A stretch of 64,000 bases of DNA, taken from contig NZ_JACGUT010000082.1 in the NCBI RefSeq assembly GCF_014076845.1, forward strand, positions 496,001 to 560,000, given 5' to 3'. The notes under the pieces were generated by a model. It saw nothing but the letters and a program-made list of their open reading frames with translations, was not told the DNA's origin and did no database searches. Positions 57,341 through 64,000 of this stretch are shown here, one piece after another. Both the position numbers and the translations under genes were made by a program. Within the stretch, counting starts at the first letter, position 1; every line of letters begins with the position of its first letter. Origin of the DNA: Colwellia sp. MB3u-41. GTDB taxonomy: Bacteria; Pseudomonadota; Gammaproteobacteria; Enterobacterales; Alteromonadaceae.

Positions 57341-58063
57341 ATGAAAAAAACAGCATTCGCCCTTTTTTATCTAGCATTGCTTAGCAGTTTTTCAAGCTTT
57401 GCCTTTCAAGGTGATCTTGATAAAGGTATTTATGAATTAAACCGTGGCGCTTTTAAAGCCGCTATTGAAGAGTTTGAGCCGCTGGTTGCCCAAAAGTACT
57501 CTCCTGCTCAATACCAAATGGCTATGATTTATTTAAATGGCTATGGGGTGAAAAAAGATCCTAACAGAGCATTCGAGTTGCTGTCTCTTTCTGCTGCACA
57601 AGGCTACTCTGAGGCCCTATTTAACTTGTCACTTATGTATTCTGAAGGTGTGGTTGTTAAAAAAGATTTAAAAAAAGCGTTTACACTTATGGAAAGAGCA
57701 GCGATAAAAGACTTAGTTGGCGCGCAATTTAATCTAGGTGTGATGTATTTTAACGGTTTAGGTACTTATAAAGACTATAAGCAGGCGGCCCGTTGGTATA
57801 CAACAGCAGCAAAGCAAAATTACGCTTTAGCGCAATTTAATTTGGCACTTATGCATTTTGAAGGATTAGGCGTAGAAAAAAGCGTAGAAATGTCTTATGT
57901 ATGGAATATTATTGCGGCAAGTAATGGTTATAAAGATGCAGAAAAAAGTAGAGATATGGACGAATTAAAACTCAGTAGTGTACAAATGAGTGAAGCAAGA
58001 GAAAAAGCCAACAGACTCTATCAACAATTTATTGAACAAGAAGAATTGAAAGCTAAGAAATAA
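57341..58063 (+). CDS. Secreted Sel1-repeat protein
   Basis: 240 aa. A signal peptide (TAFALFYLALLSSFSSFA) is followed by at least four Sel1-type repeats of about 36 residues (for example AQYQMAMIYLNGYGVKKDPN, ALFNLSLMYSEGVVVKKD, AQFNLGVMYFNGLGTYKD, AQFNLALMHFEGLGVEKS). The C-terminus is a charged helix. Sel1 repeats mediate protein-protein contacts; the protein is probably periplasmic. It is monocistronic, with a terminator after it. Confidence 0.9.
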   Translation: MKKTAFALFYLALLSSFSSFAFQGDLDKGIYELNRGAFKAAIEEFEPLVAQKYSPAQYQMAMIYLNGYGVKKDPNRAFELLSLSAAQGYSEALFNLSLMYSEGVVVKKDLKKAFTLMERAAIKDLVGAQFNLGVMYFNGLGTYKDYKQAARWYTTAAKQNYALAQFNLALMHFEGLGVEKSVEMSYVWNIIAASNGYKDAEKSRDMDELKLSSVQMSEAREKANRLYQQFIEQEELKAKK

Positions 58064-58157
58064 AATTACATATCCTTTTATAAAATGTTGAAGGAGCAAC
58101 CATTAAATTAAAGAATCTTTGATCTATATCACAACCATAAAGTGAGTACCGATTTAT

Positions 58158-58190
58158 AATGGCTATGACATTAAGTTATAGCCATTTTTG
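58158..58190 (+). terminator. Terminator after the Sel1-repeat gene
   Basis: AATGGCTAT (58158-58166) and ATAGCCATT (58178-58186) pair perfectly and run into TTTG. It overlaps a longer reading frame starting at 58159, which supports the downstream start of the next gene. Confidence 0.75.
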
Positions 58191-58221
58191 TTGTAACTCA
58201 TTTATTTTTATGGAGTCTGTT

Positions 58222-58350
58222 ATGAACTTTTTCGATATGATTATTAATGATCCTGTTGTGCTTTATTCTTTTGCTGGTTTAGTCATTGTTTTAGGTATTT
58301 GTGCATTTTACATCTACTATTTTCTTAAAAATATTCATGAAAATAACTGA
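58222..58350 (+). CDS. DUF3149 small membrane protein
   Basis: 42 aa from ATG 58222, behind GGAG about ten bases upstream. The pattern NDPVVLYSFAGLVIVLGICA (residues of about 10-29) gives one membrane helix, followed by YYFLKNIHENN. This fits the DUF3149 family of roughly 45-residue single-helix proteins found in marine gammaproteobacteria. Function is unknown. Confidence 0.75.
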   Translation: MNFFDMIINDPVVLYSFAGLVIVLGICAFYIYYFLKNIHENN

Positions 58351-58607
58351 TTAGCATTCGCTATTGTCAAAACCCATTTATTCATAATACTTTATGTACA
58401 AAAATCGTTCAAAAGGGTGGTATTGGTTATACGAAGTAACTTATTTCAATTAATGATGATGTATTACTCGCACAATTCAAGTTAAATGTTGAGGTGTGCC
58501 TCTGAATTTATCCATTAATCCACCATCCTCTTTGCTTAACTATATTGAACGTAAAACTAAAGGGTGTGAAGAAACAGATGAGAAGCTATCTTCGGGGAAA
58601 TGAGAGT

Positions 58608-58790
58608 ATGCAAAAAGCCAAGGTTTTATCCATTCAATCGGTGAGACCGCTTAGCGATCCAAGCACTATTCACGATGAGCTAGACCAACTAACCGAACAA
58701 ATAAATGCTGTAGCAGAAGAAGTACTTGGTGATCCTAGTTTTATTTCAAGCCTAGATGTCAGAGATCGAATGACAACCCAACAGCACTAG
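58608..58790 (+). CDS. Small hypothetical protein
   Basis: 60 aa from ATG 58608, behind GGGGAAATGAGAG. Earlier in-frame starts at 58545 (TTG) and 58578 (ATG) are possible. The protein is soluble and acidic, with LDQLTEQINAVAEEVLGDPS forming an amphipathic helix. I recognise no family. It may be a short regulatory protein or a fragment. Confidence 0.4.
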   Translation: MQKAKVLSIQSVRPLSDPSTIHDELDQLTEQINAVAEEVLGDPSFISSLDVRDRMTTQQH

Positions 58791-59163
58791 AAGACGCGCC
58801 TATCCATGTTAATGAATCAGCAAGCACACTCGGGCAAAAAGTAATGCTTTTAGTAGCCAGGTTATACTTATAAAGCCATACGGGTTGACGTGAGCGAATG
58901 TCGCTCTCGTATTCAAGATACTCATTACGCGTCAGTAACTTGTGAGAACGAACGCTTAAATGTTATTTTACCAGCCGCCGTGCTTAATAAAAAGGATGAG
59001 GAGTCTCGCAAAGGTATGCGCATTAATCAAAGAGTCTAGCATGCACAATTTATGATCAAGCTTAACAAGCTGAGCTTTATTTTGGGCTGACAATATCTAT
59101 TTATTTTCAATTCACTTACAATCATATTATCCAAAAATCAGCACAGACCTCTATTACTTTAAA
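58791..59163. other. Intergenic region with a possible gene remnant
   Basis: 373 bases upstream of yheT. A plus-strand frame at about 58863-59039, with no ATG start, reads RVDVSECRSRIQDTHYASVT and then an ordinary-looking coding stretch to a TAG. It may be the tail of a decayed gene together with the 60-aa frame before it. The rest holds the yheT promoter region; no repeat was recognised. Confidence 0.4.
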
Positions 59164-60147
59164 ATGTTTACTCAAAGTCAATTCATTCCCGCTTGGTGGC
59201 TGCACAATGCTCATTGCCAAACTATTCTTGCCAAATTTCTAAGATCTAAAAAACATCTAGAAACTTGCAATGAAACGCTAGAGTTACCTGATGGAGATTT
59301 TATTGATTTAGCATGGACCGATAAACCTGAACAAGATGAAACTCGTCCTTTAGTTGTCGTTCTACATGGCTTAGAAGGCTCGGTTAACAGCCACTATGCC
59401 AAAGGTATGTTGTCGGCTATAAAAGAGAAGAAATGGCTAGGCGTACTTATGCATTTTAGAGGCTGTAGTGGACGAGTTAATAGAAAAGCCCGTTCATATC
59501 ACAGTGGTGATACAGATGATATTAGCTATTTGACACAATTTTTAAAACAAAAATATCCGCAGCTACCGATGACAATTATTGGTTTTTCTCTTGGTGGAAA
59601 TGTATTGGCGCGTTATTTAGCAAAAGAACCCAATAACCCTTATCAAGCGGCGGCAATAATTTGTGCACCATTACATTTAGCCAGCTGCAGTAAGCGGATC
59701 AACCAAGGTTTTTCAAGAATCTACCAAAAATACTTAGTTGGCATGCTTAAAGACAGTATTAAAGATAAAATGGCGCGTAATCTCCTTTCGGATCCGTTAT
59801 CACAAAAACTGTCACAGAAATTAGACAAAATTAAAACCATTTGGCAATTTGATCAACAGGTTACGGCGCCTATTAATGGGTTTGATAGCGCTGAAGATTA
59901 TTATCATCAAGCCAGTGGACGCTTTATTTTGGATAAAATCAATCAGCCCTGTTTGATTATTCATTCAAATGACGATCCCTTTTTATGTGATGAAAATACG
60001 CGTGATATTAGCAGTATTCCAAGTAACATATGTTTTGAGGTCAGTAAAAATGGCGGTCATGTTGGGTTTATTAATGGCAATAACCCTCTAAGACCTAAGT
60101 TTTGGCTAGAACACCGTGTTCCAAATTTTTTAGAGAGTTACTTATGA
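59164..60147 (+). CDS. yheT: YheT family alpha/beta hydrolase
   Basis: 327 aa. [17 protein letters not shown] (about 64-80) is the oxyanion loop. The nucleophile serine lies in [14 protein letters not shown] (about 140-153). An acidic residue sits in HSNDDPFL and the histidine in GGHVGFING. These form a complete catalytic triad of the YheT/ABHD1-3 (UPF0017) group. The substrate is unknown; esterase or lipase activity is likely. It is followed by yheU with a four-base overlap, as in E. coli. Confidence 0.9.
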   Translation: MFTQSQFIPAWWLHNAHCQTILAKFLRSKKHLETCNETLELPDGDFIDLAWTDKPEQDETRPLVVVLHGLEGSVNSHYAKGMLSAIKEKKWLGVLMHFRGCSGRVNRKARSYHSGDTDDISYLTQFLKQKYPQLPMTIIGFSLGGNVLARYLAKEPNNPYQAAAIICAPLHLASCSKRINQGFSRIYQKYLVGMLKDSIKDKMARNLLSDPLSQKLSQKLDKIKTIWQFDQQVTAPINGFDSAEDYYHQASGRFILDKINQPCLIIHSNDDPFLCDENTRDISSIPSNICFEVSKNGGHVGFINGNNPLRPKFWLEHRVPNFLESYL

Positions 60148-60389
60148 TTATCCCTTATAAAGACCTAGAACCAGATACATTAAACAGTATTATTAGAGAA
60201 TTTGTTTTGCGAGAAGGAACCGAGTACGGTGAGGCCGATGTGCCGTTATCAAAAAAAGTGGCAGACGTAAAAGTACAGTTGGCTAATGGTAGTGCATTCT
60301 TAGTTTATTCAGAACTTCATGATACGGTAAATATTTTGCCCATTGACCAGTTTAACCAACAAGAGAATGAGCAAGAAGCTGCACAGTAA
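60144..60389 (+). CDS. yheU: YheU family (UPF0270) protein
   Basis: 81 aa from ATG 60144, which overlaps the yheT stop as ATGA. Earlier in-frame starts lie inside yhe[21 protein letters not shown], then REGTEYGE, fits the UPF0270 family. It is a small acidic protein of unknown function that keeps its conserved place after yheT. Confidence 0.9.
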   Translation: MIIPYKDLEPDTLNSIIREFVLREGTEYGEADVPLSKKVADVKVQLANGSAFLVYSELHDTVNILPIDQFNQQENEQEAAQ

Positions 60390-60398
60390 TATGTAAAC

Positions 60399-60428
60399 AG
60401 AAACGAACACTCACTTGTGTTCGTTTCT
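60399..60428. terminator. Terminator between yheU and yceI
   Basis: AGAAACGAACAC (60399-60410) and GTGTTCGTTTCT (60417-60428) pair perfectly around a six-base loop between convergent genes. T-runs are short. Confidence 0.65.
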
Positions 60429-60433
60429 CATGA

Positions 60434-61012
60434 CTATTGGCTAAAAGTTAACACAAAACTCACGGGTACAGCATAAGCAATGCTTGGTAAACTTGCCAAT
60501 GACTTTAATTTATTTATACCTGCCACTAAAGCAAAGTCTTCTGCTTTAATAATAAGAGGTTGCAAGGTTGTTACTATCATATTTTTTTCTGATAGCTTCG
60601 CCACCATTACCTTCAACATAAGCTCTTGCTCTTGACCATGTAAATTAAGACTCCCTTTCAGTGACATTTGTTCGCTTGAACCAATAGCGATCGCGTCAAT
60701 ATCTGTGGTACTGAGCTGAGCACTAAAGCTCGCTTGTGCAAAACTTTCTGTCTCAAATAGAAACTCAGCCATCCGCGCATCTCGTATAGCAATATTGGTG
60801 TCAACACTGCTCAAGTCAATGGTGATATTTGCTAAGCCACTATCGTTGATAAGACCAGAAAATGTTTTAAAGTGGTGATTTTCGGCAATAGTGCCTTTTT
60901 TAATAGAAACAAAGGTTAACGATGAGTTTTTTGAATCAAGTTGCCAAGCACTGTAAGCTGGAGTGGCAATGAATAAAGAAAAACTTAATATAAAAATAGA
61001 TAAAACACGCAT
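60434..61012 (-). CDS. YceI family periplasmic protein
   Basis: 192 aa. The signal peptide (LSIFILSFSLFIATPAYSA) precedes a beta-barrel: WQLDSKNSSLTFVSIKKGTI, HHFKTFSGLI, ITIDLSSVDTNIAIRDARM and a C-terminal VPVSFVLTFS. YceI proteins have a lipocalin-like fold and bind isoprenoid-type ligands. The ligand here is unknown. It converges with yheU and lies downstream of cysQ, in the same direction. Confidence 0.9.
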   Translation of the reverse strand: MRVLSIFILSFSLFIATPAYSAWQLDSKNSSLTFVSIKKGTIAENHHFKTFSGLINDSGLANITIDLSSVDTNIAIRDARMAEFLFETESFAQASFSAQLSTTDIDAIAIGSSEQMSLKGSLNLHGQEQELMLKVMVAKLSEKNMIVTTLQPLIIKAEDFALVAGINKLKSLASLPSIAYAVPVSFVLTFSQ

Positions 61013-61039
61013 AGTGGGTCCTTTTAAAAAATATAAAAT

Positions 61040-61870
61040 TTAAGAGCGTTTTGCTCGGTGAGGTTTAACAATTTGTTGCCAAGGGATATTACTCGCGCCT
61101 AAGGTCATAAAATCAGGATTCATTAAACCTTCTCGTTGGTTATAAGTTAACGGTAAAAACTCACTATCAATTATTGAACCACCGGCTTGTTCAATAATAC
61201 AATGACTTGCACCGGCATCCCACTCACCTGTTGGGCCAATACGTAAATAGCAATCGGCCCCCCCCTCAGCAATTAAACAGTTTTTAAGTGAACAACTGCC
61301 CAGTGATACATATTCAAAGGTAAAGTCTTTATTATTGAGGTATTGCCCCATAAGACTGACCTCTTGGCGGCGACTAATCGCGACTTTAATTTTTCGCTTA
61401 CCATCGTATTGGGCGACATGAATTTGCTTGCTGCCAAGGTTGTTCTCTTTAAAAGCACCCAGTTTATTTTGTCCATAATAGGTTAATTGATGATCAGGCG
61501 CATGAATAACACCAATACTCGGCCAACCATTCTCCACCAGCGCAACATTCACCGCGAAGTCTCCGCTGCCCATAATAAACTCACCGGTACCATCAATGGG
61601 GTCAAGTAACCAATAACGTGACCAATTTTTTCGCTCGCAAAGTGACAATACACCCACTTCTTCAGAAATAATAGGAATGCCGGGTGCTAAGCGTGAAAGC
61701 TCTTGCATTAAGACATCGTTAGCCGCAAAATCGGCACTGGTTACAGGGCTGTTATCGTCTTTCACTTCTGCCGTATAATCGCCAGTTTTATAATGTTTAG
61801 CGACTTCAATACCTGCTTTTTTCGCACTTTCTATCGCGATGGCGAGTAACGTTTCATTATTCATTAACAT
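61040..61870 (-). CDS. cysQ: 3'(2'),5'-bisphosphate nucleotidase
   Basis: 276 aa. It hydrolyses 3'-phosphoadenosine 5'-phosphate, a by-product of sulfate assimilation. Inositol-phosphatase-fold motifs are present: SPVTSADFAAN, IISEEVG (about 71-77), DPIDGTGEFI (about 92-101) and GEWDAGASHCIIEQAGG near residue 220. It fits functionally with cysH, although the two lie 13 kb apart. The nudE gene is 11 bases upstream, so they are probably one operon. Start is ATG 61870 or ATG 61864. Confidence 0.92.
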   Translation of the reverse strand: MLMNNETLLAIAIESAKKAGIEVAKHYKTGDYTAEVKDDNSPVTSADFAANDVLMQELSRLAPGIPIISEEVGVLSLCERKNWSRYWLLDPIDGTGEFIMGSGDFAVNVALVENGWPSIGVIHAPDHQLTYYGQNKLGAFKENNLGSKQIHVAQYDGKRKIKVAISRRQEVSLMGQYLNNKDFTFEYVSLGSCSLKNCLIAEGGADCYLRIGPTGEWDAGASHCIIEQAGGSIIDSEFLPLTYNQREGLMNPDFMTLGASNIPWQQIVKPHRAKRS

Positions 61871-61881
61871 TCACTTAATTT

Positions 61882-62442
61882 TTATTTTGAGGTTTTATTC
61901 ACTAAATCTTTTACTAGCATTAAAGCGGCAATGCTTCTTGCTTCATTAAAATCAGGTTGCGCCAACAAAGCTTGATAGTCTGCAATTTTCCAAACAACGA
62001 TCTCTAATTCTTCAGGCTCATCACCCAGTAATTTTTCAACATATAAATTTTCAGCGAGAAATATTTCCATTGATGCTGCGAAAAAAGCCGGAGCGGTTGC
62101 GACTCGATGAACATGTGTGAGTTTCTTTGCTCCATAACCAACTTCTTCTTTTAATTCACGGTTAGCAGCCTGCTCGGGAATTTCGCCTTCATCGATAAGC
62201 CCTTTTGGAAAACCAAGTTCATAAGTATGGGTGCCCGCACAATATTCACGTACTAATAATAATGTTTCATTATCAAGCATAGGTACAATCAACACGGCGC
62301 CACGACCATACCCTTGCATACGTTCATATTCTCGTTTTTCGCCATTACTAAAGGTGAGATCTATTTGTTCAATTGCAAATAAGCGGCTTTTGGCAACTTG
62401 CTTGCGCTGGGTTATTTCGGGGAGTGTTAGAATATTGCTCAT
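61882..62442 (-). CDS. nudE: ADP compounds hydrolase NudE
   Basis: 186 aa. A complete Nudix box lies at about residues 80-102 (GLIDEGEIPEQAANREL, then KEEVGYG), matching GX5EX7REUXEEXGU. NudE cleaves ADP-ribose, NADH and diadenosine polyphosphates. Length matches the family. It is followed 11 bases later by cysQ, a pairing kept near gsp genes in related bacteria. Confidence 0.92.
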   Translation of the reverse strand: MSNILTLPEITQRKQVAKSRLFAIEQIDLTFSNGEKREYERMQGYGRGAVLIVPMLDNETLLLVREYCAGTHTYELGFPKGLIDEGEIPEQAANRELKEEVGYGAKKLTHVHRVATAPAFFAASMEIFLAENLYVEKLLGDEPEELEIVVWKIADYQALLAQPDFNEARSIAALMLVKDLVNKTSK

Positions 62443-62542
62443 GGGGTCTAAAACCTAAGAGTTAAATATTAATAATATAGTCTTAGAATAGCACGTTAAC
62501 TTTAGATATAATTAATAAATAATAGCTCAAAGGAAAAATAAA

Positions 62543-63217
62543 ATGCTTAATTGGTCAAAAATTTCCACTGTCCTTTTAGATATGGATGGCACTATCCTCG
62601 ATTTACATTTTGACAATTATTTTTGGCTACATCATTTACCTTTACGCTACAGCGAAAGCGCAAAGATATCACTTGAACAAGCAAAAGAAAACTTGGCAAT
62701 CCATTATGAAAAAGTGGTGGGGACAATTGACTGGTACTGTTTAGATTATTGGGCTGAACAAACAAAATTACCCATTCAAGCATTGAAGCGTGAAGTACAA
62801 CACTTAATTAGTTTACGCTGTGATGCGCATGATTTTATGGTGGCGTTACGCGAAAGTGGTCGAGAGATTATTCTTGTTACAAATGCTCATCCAGATAGTT
62901 TGTTACTTAAAATTGAGTTGACTCAACTCGATAAGTATTTTGATGTTTTATATTCAACGCATGACTTTGGGGTAACGAAAGAATCACAATTGTTATGGGA
63001 ACGTTTACAGGGAAAACAAGGCTTTGACCTAGGTAATACCTTGTTTGTTGATGACAGTATTAATATTTTAGAGTCAGCCCAGCAGTATGGTTTTGAACAT
63101 TTATTAGCGGTTGAAAATCCTGATAGTCAAAAAGCGACACGTACTATAAATAGCTTTCCATCAACATCAGATTTTAGAACATTAATTGATGAAATCAGAA
63201 AAAACCCCATTAAATAG
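62543..63217 (+). CDS. yrfG: GMP/IMP nucleotidase, HAD family
   Basis: 224 aa. HAD motifs are present: VLLDMDGTILDL (about 11-22) with the nucleophile aspartate, VTNAH (motif II, about 113-117), the lysine region and LFVDDSINIL (motif IV, about 172-181). WLHHLPLRYSE resembles the cap region of YrfG-type enzymes. The enzyme dephosphorylates GMP and IMP. AAAGGA lies before the start. It is divergent from nudE. Confidence 0.88.
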   Translation: MLNWSKISTVLLDMDGTILDLHFDNYFWLHHLPLRYSESAKISLEQAKENLAIHYEKVVGTIDWYCLDYWAEQTKLPIQALKREVQHLISLRCDAHDFMVALRESGREIILVTNAHPDSLLLKIELTQLDKYFDVLYSTHDFGVTKESQLLWERLQGKQGFDLGNTLFVDDSINILESAQQYGFEHLLAVENPDSQKATRTINSFPSTSDFRTLIDEIRKNPIK

Positions 63218-63229
63218 TTAATGAACGTG

Positions 63230-63257
63230 AGTCATCCTAACCAGAGTCGGGATGACT
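63230..63257. terminator. Hairpin after yrfG
   Basis: AGTCATCC (63230-63237) and GGATGACT (63250-63257) pair around a 12-base loop between convergent yrfG and gspN. No T-run follows, so it is a weak terminator candidate. Confidence 0.5.
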
Positions 63258-63299
63258 ATACCGTGAATTAACCTTTCTAGTATCAGGCCTATTGGTTGA

Positions 63300-64000
63300 T
63301 TAAAAGTTCAAGCGGTAACGTCCTTGGTTATCAGCCTTGCCAATAAAAGATAAAGCGGGTTTAAGCTTTTCCGGAAAATTAGCACTGGGCATTAAATAGC
63401 CATTTCCAGAAGCTCTTTTCATATTATGTACATAAGCGGAAAACGTTAAACCAAGATCATTTTCAGGTGAAATAATAAGGGCTAAAGCACCTTTTTCACA
63501 AGCTAAGGCAGCCGATAAAGCCCCTAATTTTACTTTTTCTGATAATGCCGTTATTGATGCTTTCTTCCAGTCTATAGCCCCAGTCATTTGCTGACATATT
63601 GGTTTGCCAACAATAAATTCATCGACCTTTATATCAATAAGGTTATGCGCTTGCAACGGTATAGGTAAATTGAGTTTTTCAGCAATTTGATTAGCCGCTA
63701 GACTGATCTCTGCATCGGTGATCTTGATTTTTTCAAGCAATTGGCTCGCGGTGAGTTTCCCTTCTGGACCACTAAATAATGCCCCGCCAAACGTTAACTT
63801 AACTTTGGGATCAAGCATTAATAATGAAAAGAAACTTAACTCACTACTGACATTATTAATATCGACATTATCAATACGCACTTGTTTTGCATAGCTTCGC
63901 CACACCGTACCTGAAAGCTCAGATACTTGGGCATTATTGGGTAAGTTAATAAAACTAATAACCCAAGCAGCAGGCATCGTAGAGATTAAAAAGACAATAT
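63300..64000 (-). CDS. gspN: Partial gene: type II secretion system protein N, cut by the right edge
   Basis: At least 233 residues are visible. The frame stays open upstream of the ATG at 63977 to the edge (IVFLIST before MPAAWVI), so the true start lies outside. The pattern fits GspN: an N-terminal membrane helix ending LPAAW-like, then VSELSGTVWRSYAKQVRID (equivalent to the family's LSGTLWxG), several beta strands and a C-terminal LKPALSFIGKADNQGRYRL. GspN is an accessory inner-membrane protein of type II secretion. The rest of the gsp cluster would lie to the right. Confidence 0.85.
   Translation of the reverse strand, partial: IVFLISTMPAAWVISFINLPNNAQVSELSGTVWRSYAKQVRIDNVDINNVSSELSFFSLLMLDPKVKLTFGGALFSGPEGKLTASQLLEKIKITDAEISLAANQIAEKLNLPIPLQAHNLIDIKVDEFIVGKPICQQMTGAIDWKKASITALSEKVKLGALSAALACEKGALALIISPENDLGLTFSAYVHNMKRASGNGYLMPSANFPEKLKPALSFIGKADNQGRYRLNF

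Overview
The window comes from an AT-rich marine gammaproteobacterium of the order Alteromonadales, most like Colwellia or Thalassotalea. The placement rests on gene order (fkpA-slyX-yheV-yheS-yheT-yheU, nudE-cysQ next to gspN, fadBA, cysJIH), on typical protein families (TIGR03899, YheV, DUF3149, REC-DUF3369) and on base composition. No rRNA or tRNA gene was seen. Assignments are from reading motifs; no database search was run.

Accessory region, about 0.25-22.9 kb. A compact minus-strand cluster encodes a type VI secretion-like contractile machine. In transcription order it holds a specialised NusG paralogue, an unrecognised 427-429 aa protein, TssB, a TssC with a long N-terminal extension, an Hcp-like tube protein, TssK, TssE, a separate beta-helix needle-like protein, TssF, a DotU/TssL protein without its membrane anchor, TssG, a TssA-like protein, VgrG, a DUF4280 PAAR-like tip and a 262 aa two-helix membrane protein that looks like a miniature, P-loop-less TssM. 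No TssJ, no full-length TssM and no ClpV (TssH) is encoded in the window. Sheath, tube, spike and baseplate are therefore present, but the envelope-spanning part is reduced or absent. This is the best candidate for an undescribed system.

The cluster is followed by a flavin amine oxidase and a secreted cytochrome c-type protein. The region carries three copies of a receiver/AraC-type regulator gene, one intact (21.6-22.5 kb) and two decayed (0.4-0.9 and 16.3-16.9 kb), and at least six copies of a roughly 27-bp repeat. A GC-rich partial zinc-ribbon gene occupies the left edge.

Transition, 23.2-27.2 kb. A winged-helix/nSTAND ATPase/transmembrane/TPR regulator is translationally coupled to a small domain protein and preceded by a truncated zinc-metalloprotease remnant.

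Core-like region, 27.4-64 kb. This holds fbp, chrA, ppaC, an acetyltransferase and an ABC-2 exporter. Next come fadBA and a five-gene MacB-like exporter operon with three consecutive periplasmic adaptors, divergent from a small secreted protein. They are followed by an EAL/GGDEF response regulator, a TIGR03899 gene, cysJIH and an L-2-hydroxyglutarate oxidase-like gene. A 51-bp tandem repeat array then precedes fkpA, a WD40-type lipoprotein gene, slyX, yheV, the ABC-F gene yheS, a Sel1-repeat protein, a DUF3149 mini-protein, yheT-yheU, yceI, cysQ, nudE, yrfG and, cut by the right edge, gspN. Hairpin terminators separate many of these units.
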